NCBI GenBank assembly: GCA_963747535.1
Contig: CAVVFX010000006.1
Span: forward strand, 1 to 64,000
Length of the DNA stretch: 64,000 nt
Direction: 5' to 3'
Source of the DNA: CAVVFX01 sp963747535
GTDB lineage: Bacteria > Acidobacteriota > Terriglobia > Bryobacterales > Bryobacteraceae
Translations under genes and position numbers: made by a program
In this document: positions 8,758-19,000 of the stretch, in pieces
Numbering within the stretch: position 1 is the first letter of the stretch
Layout: each line of letters opens with the position of its first letter
Notes under the pieces: generated by a model
The model's input: the letters and a program-made list of their open reading frames with translations, nothing else
What the model was told of the DNA's origin: nothing
Databases searched by the model: none

Positions 8758-10449
8758 CTACTTCGCGTCCGGCACGCGCGGAGAACCGCTCGGTGGCGCT
8801 GACACGGCACGCCGGGTAGTCAGTACCAGCGATCCGATAGCCCCCGTAGGCACATCCTCGACGGCAAAGCGGAATTGGTCCGTGTCCGGCTTCACGTGGA
8901 AAGTGTGAGTGATGGTGAGCCCGTCCTTCAGCACTGCCGCATGAACCTCAGGCGAGAACTTGATGTTGGCGATGGTGACCTTTTCGGCGTCGAATTGCCC
9001 CTTCTCCGCGTTGCCCCCAAGGGCGAGGAACTGCACCGCGCCGACCCACTTGCCGTCCTGCTCGGTTAACGTGAGATTGGCGGGGTCGATCACCACCTTG
9101 GCAGCTACCTCACTCTCTTTCGGCATCAGTTGCACCGTGAACCCGACTTCGTTCAGATTCGTATTGGCCTGGATCGCCTGCTGGACCGTGTTGTAGCGCC
9201 GCGTGGTCTGCGCGGGCGGAACGCTGCTGGCAAAATATCCCGGACGATAGCGGATGTTGACGCCCGAGCGTTTGCACTGCAGCTTGAGCTGATGGAACTG
9301 ACCATCCCACTTGGCGTCCTCGGGATAGAAGCCGATGGTGTAGGTAACCTTGGCGTCTTCCACAGCCTTTTTGATTGCGCCGGTAATGTCGTTGGTGTTG
9401 TGGAAGGCTTTGCCTCCGGTGCGCTCAGCCACGATATCGAAAGTTTCGTACTGGTGATCGACCTTTTGAGGAGGAGGAGGGCGGTTGGCTTTGGTGTTGC
9501 CGCGCGAGGAAGCGTCCGGAATGGCCGTCTGGAAGAGCCCGCGCGCATCGATAGCGTAGATCGCCATATTGGCGTCATTCATGAAGCGCGCCATCTTTTG
9601 CGTCTCTTCGTTAAAATCGCGGCTGTCGCGCGGATTGTCGATATTCATCGTGTCCTGGTTCATGGAGAACGGGAATCCGCCCGATATCCACACCAGGTTC
9701 TTGCGGCCCGGAATGTGCGAGACGTGCTGTGCAATCAACTGTAGCGATTCGAGGGTCTGCTGTGCCCGCATGGTGTTCAGGTAGTCAGACAGCATCTGGT
9801 TGGCGCGGTCGATGGCAGCGTCCAGGTTGTCGCTACCGGTATCCGAATCAGCCGGATCGGCGTCCTCAGCCACGGTGTTGATTGCGTTCACCTTGTCTCC
9901 GCTGACGGATTTGATCAGCGCGTCCGGACTTTTGCTGAAATCGTGCACCAGTTTCAGGTCGCGGCCCAGTACGTAAAGGGCCACCTGGTCGTCAGGCGAC
10001 ATTTGCTTGATGTACTTCACCAGTTGCGCCTTGGCGCGAATGTAATCCGCAATTTTCGTGTTCAACATGTCGAAAAGAATGACGGTTACCGCCCCGGTTT
10101 TTCGTTCGACGCGATTGGTGAAGGTGTTGGGCGGGAGAGTTTGACCGGCTACCACATGGCCGCCGGCCGGCGGTGCGGCCACTGCATCCGACCGTTCCAT
10201 CGAGAACACGGCGATTTTCTGTTCTTTGCCTGCATCTTTCAGGGCAAAATCGTCTCTGGTCAGATCCGTGACAGGATTGCCATGACGATCCTGCGCTACG
10301 ACATTGAGCTGAATCAGTCGGGTCGTGACGCGGACGATAGGTTGTTCAGAGCCCGGCTGCGGAGGCGGAGCCGGCGTTTGGGCGATCACCAGAGCGGCCG
10401 AAAGCATCCACGAAACTGCAGCTTTGGCACTGATTTTGAAGGACTTCAT
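8758..10449 (-). CDS. Exported VWFA-related protein (Acidobacteria-type)
   Basis: A 563-residue protein with a signal peptide (MKSFKISAKAAVSWMLSAALVIAQ). A domain follows that starts IVRVTTRLIQLNVVAQDRHGNPVTDLTRDDF, the hallmark of the VWFA-related family expanded in Acidobacteria (TIGR03436 type). The VWA part begins at VTVILFDMLNTK; its metal-site motif is the degenerate DMLNT form usual for this family. A later region (TYTIGFYP...VNIRYRPGYFA) is also typical. It is exported; its partner and role are unknown. The frame extends 47 codons upstream, but the ATG at 10449 fits the signal peptide. Confidence 0.82.
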   Translation of the reverse strand: MKSFKISAKAAVSWMLSAALVIAQTPAPPPQPGSEQPIVRVTTRLIQLNVVAQDRHGNPVTDLTRDDFALKDAGKEQKIAVFSMERSDAVAAPPAGGHVVAGQTLPPNTFTNRVERKTGAVTVILFDMLNTKIADYIRAKAQLVKYIKQMSPDDQVALYVLGRDLKLVHDFSKSPDALIKSVSGDKVNAINTVAEDADPADSDTGSDNLDAAIDRANQMLSDYLNTMRAQQTLESLQLIAQHVSHIPGRKNLVWISGGFPFSMNQDTMNIDNPRDSRDFNEETQKMARFMNDANMAIYAIDARGLFQTAIPDASSRGNTKANRPPPPQKVDHQYETFDIVAERTGGKAFHNTNDITGAIKKAVEDAKVTYTIGFYPEDAKWDGQFHQLKLQCKRSGVNIRYRPGYFASSVPPAQTTRRYNTVQQAIQANTNLNEVGFTVQLMPKESEVAAKVVIDPANLTLTEQDGKWVGAVQFLALGGNAEKGQFDAEKVTIANIKFSPEVHAAVLKDGLTITHTFHVKPDTDQFRFAVEDVPTGAIGSLVLTTRRAVSAPPSGSPRVPDAK

Positions 10450-10616
10450 AAGGAAATGAGACTCGACCGTGATGATATCGCAGTCCATCTCACGCAATTG
10501 TGAAACAGAAGAGGTAGTTGTCAAAACTCGGTTAGCCAACCGCTCCCTAACGGTCACGGCTCGGTAAGTGCTTTGTTGCCCCGTGAGCAACCGGTCTACC
10601 GAATACTGCTACTTCT

Positions 10617-11831
10617 TTAGCGGGGAAAGCGAATCGCATAGGCGTCGAGGTACTTCAGTCCTGAACCGGTATTGTAGATGACGATCTCGTCTTCGGGCTT
10701 GAGCAGACCGGACTGCAGCAGCTTTTCGAGAGCAGGCATGCACGCGGCGCCTTCCGGAGCGACGAAGATGCCTTCGTCTTCGGCCAGCCGGATTCCGGCG
10801 TCGATCAGCTCCTCATCGGAGACCGCGATCGCCGCTCCGCCACTTTTCCGCACGGCATCGAGGATCAGGAAATCCCCCAGCGGCTTGGGCACGCGGAGTC
10901 CGGCGGCAACGGTGCTTGCATTCTGCCAGAACTCACTGCGCTGCTGGTGGCGCTCGAAAGCCCTCACCATTGGAGCGCAGCCCTCAGCCTGCACCGCGAT
11001 CATCTTGGGGCGTTTGGAACCGATCCAGCCGAGTTGCTCCATCTCGTCGAAAGCCTTCCACATGCCAATCAGCCCCACACCGCCGCCGGTGGGGTAGAAG
11101 ATGGCATCCGGAACTCGCCAGCCGAGTTGTTCCACTACTTCATAGCCCATGGTCTTCTTGCCTTCGATGCGGTAAGGCTCCTTCAACGTGCTGACGTCAA
11201 ACCAGCCCTCGGCATCCTTGCGGGAGCTGACGATCCTGGCGCAGTCGCTGATCAGACCATCAACTAGGGTCACGCGAGCGCCATACGCCTTGCACTCGAT
11301 GAAGTTCGACTGGGGCACGTCGCGCGGCATGAAAACGTGGGCCTCGATACCGGCGGCCGCGGCATAGGCCGAGAGGGCGCTGGCCGCGTTTCCGGCGGAC
11401 GGAATGGCGATTTTTTTGACACCGAGCTGGTGGCACATGGAAACTGCACAGGAGAGTCCGCGGGCCTTGAACGATCCTGTCGGGTTGAGACCTTCGTCTT
11501 TGAGTAACAGGTTGGAGGCGCCCAGCCTGGCCCCGGCACGGGCGATTTTGATGAGCGGCGTCATCCCCTCGCCTAATGAGATAATCGAGCTTGGCCCGGT
11601 GATCGGTAAGACAGGTGTATAGCGCCACATGGTGTTGGGCGCAGTGAGCAGCTGTTTCCTGTCCCAGGTCTGGCGGATTTTGGCGAGATCGTAGCGGACC
11701 AGCAGCGGGCCGCCGCATTCGCAGAGGTTGTGGATTTCACCTGACGCGAATTTTTTGTTGCACAGAGCGCATTCGAGATGCGTCACATGAGTAGCGGTAG
11801 TTGAGCTTGAAGTGTACGTTTCAACAGGCAT
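10617..11831 (-). CDS. thrC: Threonine synthase (zinc-ribbon type)
   Basis: A PLP-dependent fold-type II enzyme of 404 residues converting O-phosphohomoserine to threonine. The N terminus has a zinc-ribbon-like CALC...CECGG pair, as in the shorter threonine synthases of archaea and many bacteria. The PLP lysine is in NPTGSFKARG, and the glycine-rich phosphate loop is YPTGGGVGLIG. The start at MPVETYTSS is chosen over an upstream one because the longer frame adds an unlikely basic extension. Its start codon overlaps, head to head, the ATG of the divergent transglycosylase gene. Confidence 0.9.
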   Translation of the reverse strand: MPVETYTSSSTTATHVTHLECALCNKKFASGEIHNLCECGGPLLVRYDLAKIRQTWDRKQLLTAPNTMWRYTPVLPITGPSSIISLGEGMTPLIKIARAGARLGASNLLLKDEGLNPTGSFKARGLSCAVSMCHQLGVKKIAIPSAGNAASALSAYAAAAGIEAHVFMPRDVPQSNFIECKAYGARVTLVDGLISDCARIVSSRKDAEGWFDVSTLKEPYRIEGKKTMGYEVVEQLGWRVPDAIFYPTGGGVGLIGMWKAFDEMEQLGWIGSKRPKMIAVQAEGCAPMVRAFERHQQRSEFWQNASTVAAGLRVPKPLGDFLILDAVRKSGGAAIAVSDEELIDAGIRLAEDEGIFVAPEGAACMPALEKLLQSGLLKPEDEIVIYNTGSGLKYLDAYAIRFPR

Positions 11832-11832
11832 G
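11829..11832. promoter_or_regulatory. Shared divergent start codons (CATG)
   Basis: The palindrome CATG supplies the ATG of thrC on the minus strand (11831-11829) and an ATG of the transglycosylase on the plus strand (11830-11832). If both starts are right, each mRNA leader lies inside the other gene. Confidence 0.4.
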
Positions 11833-12564
11833 ATTGGGAACTTCCATAATATCTTACGGCGTGTGACCGGCCGCCTGGCGACAGCGATTCTTGCCGTGAC
11901 ACCATTAATAGCTGGGGAAAACGCCATTTTGACGAACGGGTTCCGGATTCACGCGGATCGTCACGAGGTCGATGGGGACCAGGTGAAGCTCTTCGCCGGC
12001 GCCGGGTTTACGGAGTTGCCATCATCGCAGATTGCGGGGTTCGAGCAGGAAGAGTACGTTCCCGCGCCGGCAGTTGCCGCTCCCGCAGTTGAGGCAACTG
12101 TCCCCGTGCCTGCGGGATCGGTTAAGCTCCCGGTTCCGTATCTGGATCCGAAGCAACTGGCAGCCGAGTCGGCTAAACGGAACAACCTGCCGGAGGCGCT
12201 GATTCGGAGCATCATGCATGCCGAATCGGGATTTCAGCCCGACGCGATCTCGCCCAAGGGGGCCATCGGGTTGATGCAGTTGATGCCCGGAACAGCTCAG
12301 GAGTTGCATGCCGATCCGCATGATCCAAAGCAGAATGTCGAGGCCGGGACGGCTTATCTGCGGGCTTTGCTGGTAAAGTACGAGAATCAGAACGATCAGG
12401 TCGCGCGGGCCGTGGCCGCGTACAACGCCGGCCCGGCCGCGGTAGATCGATACAACGGCATCCCACCGTATCCCGAGACACAGAACTACGTGTTCCGGGT
12501 CCTGACGGAGTATCAGAAGTCGGTCGTTCATGCCCAAGCCGACGGGCAGGCGAGTACTCCTTAA
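11830..12564 (+). CDS. Lytic transglycosylase (SLT family), exported
   Basis: A 244-residue protein with an N-terminal hydrophobic signal (ATAILAVTPLIAG), a Pro/Ala/Val-rich linker (about 70-105) and a C-terminal SLT domain. The domain starts AESAKRNNLPEALIRSIMHAESGFQP, with catalytic Glu in HAESGF, and contains SPKGAIGLMQLMPGTA, AGTAYLRALL and AVAAYNAGPAAV. It would cleave the glycan strands of peptidoglycan in the periplasm. Start uncertain: ATG at 11830, or GTG at 11863 which gives a shorter signal peptide. Confidence 0.87.
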   Translation: MIGNFHNILRRVTGRLATAILAVTPLIAGENAILTNGFRIHADRHEVDGDQVKLFAGAGFTELPSSQIAGFEQEEYVPAPAVAAPAVEATVPVPAGSVKLPVPYLDPKQLAAESAKRNNLPEALIRSIMHAESGFQPDAISPKGAIGLMQLMPGTAQELHADPHDPKQNVEAGTAYLRALLVKYENQNDQVARAVAAYNAGPAAVDRYNGIPPYPETQNYVFRVLTEYQKSVVHAQADGQASTP

Positions 12565-12698
12565 AGTCCGGCTTGAGAGTAGCTGCCGTACCCCGAATCC
12601 CGGTTGAGAGTTTTTCGAAGAGGCGAAGTACGCCGAGGATTCCAGGTGGAAGTGCTTTGCAGACACGCGTTAGGGCAGGATGCGAAAATGAACAGGTC

Positions 12699-13424
12699 TT
12701 GATAAGTGCATCCCAACTCACCTGCCGGTTCGGCGATTTCACCGCCGTGGACTCCGCCACTTTTGAAATCCCCAGCGGCTCCATCTGTGCTGTTCTGGGG
12801 CCTAACGGCGCGGGCAAATCCACCATGGTGAAAATGCTGACAGGACTCCTCGAGCCTTTCGCCGGCGGCGGGATGGTCTGCGGGTGCGATATCCGCGATC
12901 CGCAATTGCGCGCGATCGTTGGTGTGCTGCCGGAGAATCTGGCGCTGTTCGACGCGCTGACGGTGGCCGAACATCTGGAGCTCACAGGCTCTGTTTTCGG
13001 GATCTCGAAGGCGGATACCGTACTGCGCACCGATCAACTGCTGCGCGTCCTGCGTCTGGAGCATGGACGCGATACGTTCATTGGAGAATGCTCCTACGGA
13101 ATGAAGAAAAAGACAGCGCTCGCCGCCGCATTGCTGCCCAATCCGCGTGCCTTGTTCCTGGACGAGCCGTTTGAAGGCATAGACCCGGTCACGTCGGAGG
13201 CCATTCGCGTCCAGCTTCGCGCGGTGGCCCAGCGTGGCATCACGGTTCTGCTGACCTCGCACATCCTTTCGATGGTCGACCGCATCGCCGATCAGATCGT
13301 CATGATCCGGCAAGGCCGCATCGTGTGGAATTCGCCGGCAGGAGAGTTGCCGCGGGGCGTGGAAGAACTGTATTTCGACCTGGTGGAGTCGGCCGCAACG
13401 GAAGACCTGGCTTGGCTGGGATAA
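12699..13424 (+). CDS. ABC transporter ATP-binding protein
   Basis: A 241-residue ATPase. Walker A is GPNGAGKST; a Q-loop-like VLPENLALF follows. The signature region is the weak form ECSYGMKKKTALAAALL, and Walker B is ALFLDEPFEGID, with the H-loop in LLTSHILS. The pattern fits ABC-2 type exporters. Translation probably starts at the TTG at 12699 after ACAGG; the longer open frame adds unrelated basic residues. The permease gene begins 8 bp after the stop, so the two form a unit. Substrate unknown. Confidence 0.87.
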   Translation: MISASQLTCRFGDFTAVDSATFEIPSGSICAVLGPNGAGKSTMVKMLTGLLEPFAGGGMVCGCDIRDPQLRAIVGVLPENLALFDALTVAEHLELTGSVFGISKADTVLRTDQLLRVLRLEHGRDTFIGECSYGMKKKTALAAALLPNPRALFLDEPFEGIDPVTSEAIRVQLRAVAQRGITVLLTSHILSMVDRIADQIVMIRQGRIVWNSPAGELPRGVEELYFDLVESAATEDLAWLG

Positions 13425-13432
13425 CCGCTCGA

Positions 13433-14434
13433 ATGACGCCGGCCGCAGCTGTGCTGCGCGCCGTCGGGCTCGCATCTTATCGCGAACTTCGCAGTTTCCA
13501 TTCCATTACAGGGCAGAATTTTTTCTTTCTCGTCCTGCTGGTCGCCTACCAACAGCCGGAAAGTGCGGCATTCTTCGGCGTAATCCTGGGCGCGCTACTT
13601 TTCTTCCCGATGTCATCGGACCCGCTCGAAAAAGTTCCCCCCGATCGCCGGAAGTTGTGGCCGCTTGGCCGGCATGACTGGCTGGCGATCCGCGTCGCCA
13701 GTTTGTTTCTCAGCCCCGTCCTCTGGATCGGGGCGTTCATTCTGTTCCGTATCGGCTGGCGTCTGGCGTATCAACTCGCTCTCGCCGCCCTTGCGGCGCA
13801 CGCGGTTTCATATGTTTTCAAGCGCTGGGCTCCGCGGTTCAACCTGATGCGATTTGTTCCCGCTCCGCCGGGCATTACGGGCCAATTGATGCGCCTGCAC
13901 TGGCGCGAGATGCTGACCACGCTCGATCCTTATGTGGGACTTCTCTTAACCGTAGCCACCACCATCTATCGAATGACCGGTGGCGTGCTGGAGCGGGACG
14001 CGCTGCCGATTATCTCCATGATTGTAGTGGTCACGCTCAGCACGTCGGCGCAGGTGCTGATCGGGCTTGACGGCGCAGGAGCGCAACGTTATCGCCTGCT
14101 GCCGCTACCGGGCTGGCGGATCCTGTTGGCCAAGGACGCGGCATTCATGATCGTGCTGCTGATTCTGATTGCGCCGCTCGAAGTACCGGCGAGCTTCACT
14201 GCCGGACTGGCTGCGCTGGCGATCGGACATCAGCAGTCAGTCATGGCGCCAGTCCCGCAAACCCGATGGCGTTTCACCTCCGGAGTGATGTGGCCTGCCG
14301 GGGCCTTTCAGATGTTTGCGATTTTCGCCATCGGCAATGGCGTGTTGAAGTTCGGGCCGGTGTTTATTGTGGCTACCGTGGCGGCCTGGGGTGTCTCACT
14401 GATGTGGTTTGGACGTAAAGTAGAGGTTGGGTGA
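13433..14434 (+). CDS. Putative ABC-2 type permease partner
   Basis: A 333-residue polytopic protein with roughly eight hydrophobic segments (for example FFFLVLLVAYQ, LWIGAFILFRIGWRLAYQL, AAFMIVLLILIAPLEV). I do not recognise its family from sequence. Its place 8 bp behind an ABC ATPase and the lack of another membrane partner make it the likely permease. Translation is taken from the ATG at 13433. Confidence 0.75.
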   Translation: MTPAAAVLRAVGLASYRELRSFHSITGQNFFFLVLLVAYQQPESAAFFGVILGALLFFPMSSDPLEKVPPDRRKLWPLGRHDWLAIRVASLFLSPVLWIGAFILFRIGWRLAYQLALAALAAHAVSYVFKRWAPRFNLMRFVPAPPGITGQLMRLHWREMLTTLDPYVGLLLTVATTIYRMTGGVLERDALPIISMIVVVTLSTSAQVLIGLDGAGAQRYRLLPLPGWRILLAKDAAFMIVLLILIAPLEVPASFTAGLAALAIGHQQSVMAPVPQTRWRFTSGVMWPAGAFQMFAIFAIGNGVLKFGPVFIVATVAAWGVSLMWFGRKVEVG

Positions 14435-14441
14435 ATGTATC

Positions 14442-15854
14442 ATGACTAACACTCCAAGTGAAGTCTATAGCATCACGCTTCGGGTGCGCGTGAAGAAGCA
14501 ACCGGGCATGCTGGGCCGGGTTTCCGCGGCCATCGGCGCGGTCGGCGGAATTATCGGAGCCGTCGACATCGTCGACTCGACGCCCACCCAGACGGTCCGC
14601 GATATTACTGTGTCGGCTACCAGCGTTGAACATGAGGACCAGATTGCCGCCGCTGTGCGGGCTGTTCCGGACGTTACGCTGATCAACGTTTCCGATCGCA
14701 CCTTTCTGCTGCACCTCGGCGGCAAAATCGAAATTCAGAGCAAGCATCCCATCACGACCCGAACCGATCTCTCGATGGCCTACACGCCGGGTGTCGCGCG
14801 CGTGTGTATGGCTATTTACGAGGATCGGGACAAAGTCTACAACCTCACGATCAAGCGCAACTGCATTGCCGTCATCACCGACGGGACGGCCGTACTGGGC
14901 TTGGGCGACATCGGCCCCGCGGCCGCCATGCCCGTCATGGAAGGCAAGTGCATGCTGTTTAAGGAATTCGGCGGCGTCGACGCTTTTCCCATCTGTCTCG
15001 ACACTAAAGATCCCAACGAAATCGTGCGCACTGTCAAAGCGATCGCTCCCGGTTTGGCGGGCATTAACCTCGAAGACATTTCCGCGCCACGGTGTTTTGA
15101 AATCGAAAACCGGCTCAAGCAGGAGCTGGACATTCCGGTGTTCCACGACGATCAACACGGAACCGCTGTGGTGGTCCTGGCCGCTCTGATCAATGCGCTG
15201 AAGGTGGTGGGTAAAAAAATCGCCGATATTAAGGTTGTTGTGGCCGGAGTGGGCGCAGCGGGCACGGCCTGCTCCAAGATCCTTAAGAATGCAGGCGTGT
15301 GCAACATTATCGGTGTCGACCGCCTGGGCGCGATTTATCGGGGCCGCGACGGCGGTGACGCGGGCAAAACAAAATGGTATACCGAGAACACCAACTTCGA
15401 TCGCGTGCAAGGTAGCCTGCAGGACGTGCTGGAGGGCGCGGACCTGTTTCTCGGCGTGGCGTCGGCCGGATTGGTACAGCCGGAGTGGTTGAAGAAAATG
15501 AATCGCGACCCGATCGTGTTCGCGCTGGCCAACCCCATCCCTGAAGTCATGCCGGACGATGCGGCGCCTTATGTCGCGGTGATGGCGACCGGGCGGTCCG
15601 ATTATCCCAATCAGATCAATAATGTGCTGTGCTTCCCGGGTATTTTTCGCGGCGCCATCGATTGCCGCGCGACGGACATCAATGAAGAAATGAAGCTGGC
15701 GGCTGCGCATGCGATCGCCTCGGTGATCACCGAGGACGAGTTACATGCTGACTATATTGTGCCGTCCGTCTTCAACCGCGGCGTAGCGCCATTAGTGGCG
15801 AAGGCGGTAGCTGAAGCGGCGCGTGCGACTGGCGTGGCACGCAAGGAAAGCTAG
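14442..15854 (+). CDS. NAD(P)-dependent malic enzyme with N-terminal ACT domain
   Basis: A 470-residue cytoplasmic enzyme that oxidatively decarboxylates malate to pyruvate. Residues about 8-85 form an ACT-like regulatory domain (ITLRVRVKKQPGMLGRVSAAIGAVGG). The malic domain follows with SMAYTPGVARVC, ITDGTAVLGLGDIGP, ISAPRCFEIE and HDDQHGTAVV. The NAD-binding domain has VVVAGVGAAGTACSKIL. The phosphotransacetylase domain of E. coli MaeB is absent. The ACT domain suggests allosteric control by a small ligand, which is inference. It starts 7 bp after the permease stop. Confidence 0.92.
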   Translation: MTNTPSEVYSITLRVRVKKQPGMLGRVSAAIGAVGGIIGAVDIVDSTPTQTVRDITVSATSVEHEDQIAAAVRAVPDVTLINVSDRTFLLHLGGKIEIQSKHPITTRTDLSMAYTPGVARVCMAIYEDRDKVYNLTIKRNCIAVITDGTAVLGLGDIGPAAAMPVMEGKCMLFKEFGGVDAFPICLDTKDPNEIVRTVKAIAPGLAGINLEDISAPRCFEIENRLKQELDIPVFHDDQHGTAVVVLAALINALKVVGKKIADIKVVVAGVGAAGTACSKILKNAGVCNIIGVDRLGAIYRGRDGGDAGKTKWYTENTNFDRVQGSLQDVLEGADLFLGVASAGLVQPEWLKKMNRDPIVFALANPIPEVMPDDAAPYVAVMATGRSDYPNQINNVLCFPGIFRGAIDCRATDINEEMKLAAAHAIASVITEDELHADYIVPSVFNRGVAPLVAKAVAEAARATGVARKES

Positions 15855-15933
15855 CGTCGTGCGGCTACCGGCGGGAATATAGCTACCGTTTCTCCTGCAT
15901 GCTAGCCTGGCAGCCTATGGCAGAGGTCGACGC

Positions 15934-16035
15934 AGGCCAAAGGCCTACTCCGTATAACGGCAAGCCGCAAAAACGGCTGCTTCGCAGCCGGGCAGACCAC
16001 AAAAAACGATGGTCTGCCCTACGGCAGGCCAAAGG
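15934..16035. repeat. Cluster of palindromic intergenic repeats (REP-like)
   Basis: Between the malic enzyme gene and dnaE2 lie two copies of GCAGGCCAAAGGCC (about 15934 and 16024). There is also a hairpin CGGCTGC-TTC-GCAGCCG (15974-15990) and a second perfect hairpin, GGGCAGACCA (15990-15999) with TGGTCTGCCC (16010-16019). The segment 15999-16024 matches, with two mismatches in 26 bases, the reverse strand at 54935-54960. There is no U-run, so a simple terminator is unlikely. It resembles dispersed REP elements. Confidence 0.7.
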
Positions 16036-16089
16036 CCAAGACCATTGAAATCCGCCGCCGGATCTGCAAAAGTAGAGTACGGCGAACAA

Positions 16090-19000
16090 ATGGCGAAAGT
16101 AGATCACTATGTCGAGCTCCATGCGCGGTCCGCTTTCAGCTTCCTGCAGGGCGCTGCACTACCCGAAGAGTACGCGGCGGGATGTTCCGCCCAACAACAG
16201 CATGCCATGGCCCTCCTCGATCTCGACGGCGTCTATGGAGCTCCGCGGTTTCACATGGCGGCGCAGAAGGCCGGTGTCGTCGCTCATATCGGCGCCGAAG
16301 TCAGCTGCACCGACGGAGGTCGCTATCCACTGCTGGTCCGTAACCGCCAGGGCTACCAGAATCTCTGCCGCCTGATCTCGCTGACCAAGCTGCGCGTCGC
16401 CAAGAATGAGCCCTCCGCCGCGACTCCCGAGGAGATCGCCGAATATGCCGACGGCCTGGTCTGTCTCACCGGCGATGAGCAGGGTCCGCTGGCTGTCGCG
16501 CTGCACAAGGGCGACGCAGTTCCGGCCATGGACCGCATCCTGAACACTTTCGGGCGCGAAAACGTGTATGCCGAGATTCAGCGCCATCACCTGAGGGACG
16601 AAGAAGTCCGCAACCAGGCCGTGATCGAACTGGCTCGCCGCATGCGCGTCCCCCTGGTCGCCACCAACGGCCCTTGCTACGCCACTCCGGAACAACGCGA
16701 GTTGCTCGACGTCTTCACCTGTCTGCACCAAAAGGTAACGCTGGCCGAAGCGGGACGTCTGCTGGCGCGCAACGGCGAGCGGCACGTGAAATCTTCGGCA
16801 GCTATGGGGAGCCTCTTCGCCGATGTACCGGAAGCTATTGCCAATACGCTGGGCGTCTCCTCCCGGCTGGGCTTTTCGCTCTCCAATCTGGGCTACGAGT
16901 TCCCGCTCTATCCCGTGCCTCCGGGCGAGACGATGAACTCGTTTCTCGCCAAACGCACAGATGAAGGCGCGCGCCGCCGCTATCATCCCTATCACGACCG
17001 CGCCCGGCGGCAGGTCGAACGGGAACTCGCCCTGATCGAAAAGCTCAACCTCGCAGGCTACTTCCTGATCGTCTGGGACATCGTCCAGTTTTGCCGCGAG
17101 GAGGGAATTCTGGTGCAGGGTCGCGGATCGGCGGCCAACAGCGCGGTTTGCTATTCGCTGGGCATCACCGCTGTCGACCCGGTCGGGATGGACCTGCTGT
17201 TCGAGCGTTTTCTCTCCGAAGAGCGCGGCGAGTGGCCAGATATCGATCTCGATCTCCCGAGCGGCGACAAGCGGGAACGCGTGATCCAGCACGTGTACAC
17301 GCGTTACGGCCAGCTTGGCGCAGCCATGACCGCCAACGTGATCACCTATCGCGGACGTATGGCCGCACGCGAAGCCGGCAAGGTGCTGGGCTTTGACGTC
17401 GGCACGCTGGATACGCTTGCCAAGCTTGTCCCCGGCTGGGGCTGGCACGATCAGTCCGATAAGCCCGAAAAGCAGTTTCGCGAAGCCGGGCTCGACCTCG
17501 CGCATCCAAGTATCCGCAAATTTATGGAATTGGTAGTCGCACTGCAGGATCTTCCCCGGCACCTCGGCCAGCATTCCGGCGGCATGGTCATCTGCCAGGG
17601 CCGTCTCGACCAGGTAGTCCCGCTCGAACCCGCCAGCATGCCCGGCCGCGTGGTCGTCCAGTGGGACAAGGAAGACTGCGCCGATCTCGGCATCATCAAG
17701 GTCGATTTGCTGGGTCTTGGCATGATGGCAGCGCTCGAAGACTGCTTGCGGCTGATCCGCGATCACTGGGGCGAAGAGATCGATATGGGCCGCATCCCCT
17801 CGGACGACCACCAGGTTTATGAAACGCTGCAAAGGGCCGACACCATCGGTCTGTTCCAGGTGGAAAGCCGCGCCCAGATGGCGTCACTCCCGCGCATGCG
17901 ACCGGAGCGCTTTTACGACGTAGTGGTACAGGTGGCCATCATCCGGCCGGGTCCCATCGTGGGCAAGATGGTGCATCCGTATCTGAACCGGCGGCAGGGT
18001 CGCGAGAAGGTGGACTATCTGCATCCCGCGCTGCAACCGGTGCTGGAGCGGACGCTCGGAGTCCCGCTGTTCCAGGAGCAGCTCTTGCGCATGGCCATGG
18101 TGGTCGCGAACTTCACTGGCGGCGAGGCCGAGGAGTTGCGCCGCGCTATGGGATTCAAGCGCTCCGAACAGCGCATGAAATCGATCGAAGCGAGATTACG
18201 CGCCGGCATGACGGCCAACGGCATCAGCCCCGAAGCGCAGGAGTCGATCGTACAATCGATCACCTCGTTCGCGCTTTATGGCTTCCCGGAGTCACATGCG
18301 GCGAGCTTTGCGTTACTGGCGTATGCCAGCGCCTATTTCAAGGTGCACTATCTGGCAGCCTTCACGGCGGCGTTGTTGAACAATCAGCCGATGGGGTTTT
18401 ATTCTCCCGCCGTGCTCATCAAAGATGCGCAGAGACATGGACTGCGCATCCTGCCGGTGGATATCGCAGTTTCGGACTGGGATTGCACGATAGAAAGGTT
18501 GGACGAAGCCTTCTGTGTCCGCCTGGGGCTCCGCTACGTTCGCGGGCTTCGCGAAGAGGCCGGCCGTGCGATCCTCGCCGAACGAGTCCGCGCACCGTTC
18601 ACGAGCATCGACGACCTCGCCGCACGCGTTCCCGCATTGCGCCGCGACGAGATGACCACGCTGGCCGAGGTCGGCGCGCTGAATCCGCTGCAGGCCGCGC
18701 ATCGCCGGGATGCGCTCTGGAAAGGAGGACGCGCCATGCGTCCCGCGGGACCGCTGTTGCAGGCGGTTCCGGAAACAGCGCCGGAATCGCCGCTGGCCCA
18801 CATGTCCGCCGAAGAGCGGCTCACCGCGGATTACCACGGCACGGGTGTCAATCTGGGCCGCCATCCGATGGCCTTTCGACGCTCGGAGATGAATGAGCTC
18901 GGGGTGACGCCGGCATCGCTCCTGCCGCGGGTTCCGTCTGGAGGACACGTGCGCGTAGCCGGTTGCGTCATCACGCGACAGCGGCCGGGCACGGCCAAGG

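Noticed and set aside
12212..13475. Two minus-strand frames opposite the ABC ATPase
   Set aside because: They overlap each other and the ATPase; no protein features.
14373..15710. 445-codon open frame opposite the malic enzyme
   Set aside because: The composition is His/Arg/Gly-rich with no motif, and the sense frame is a clear enzyme.
16159..17832. 557-codon open frame opposite dnaE2
   Set aside because: Antisense shadow of a well-supported polymerase.
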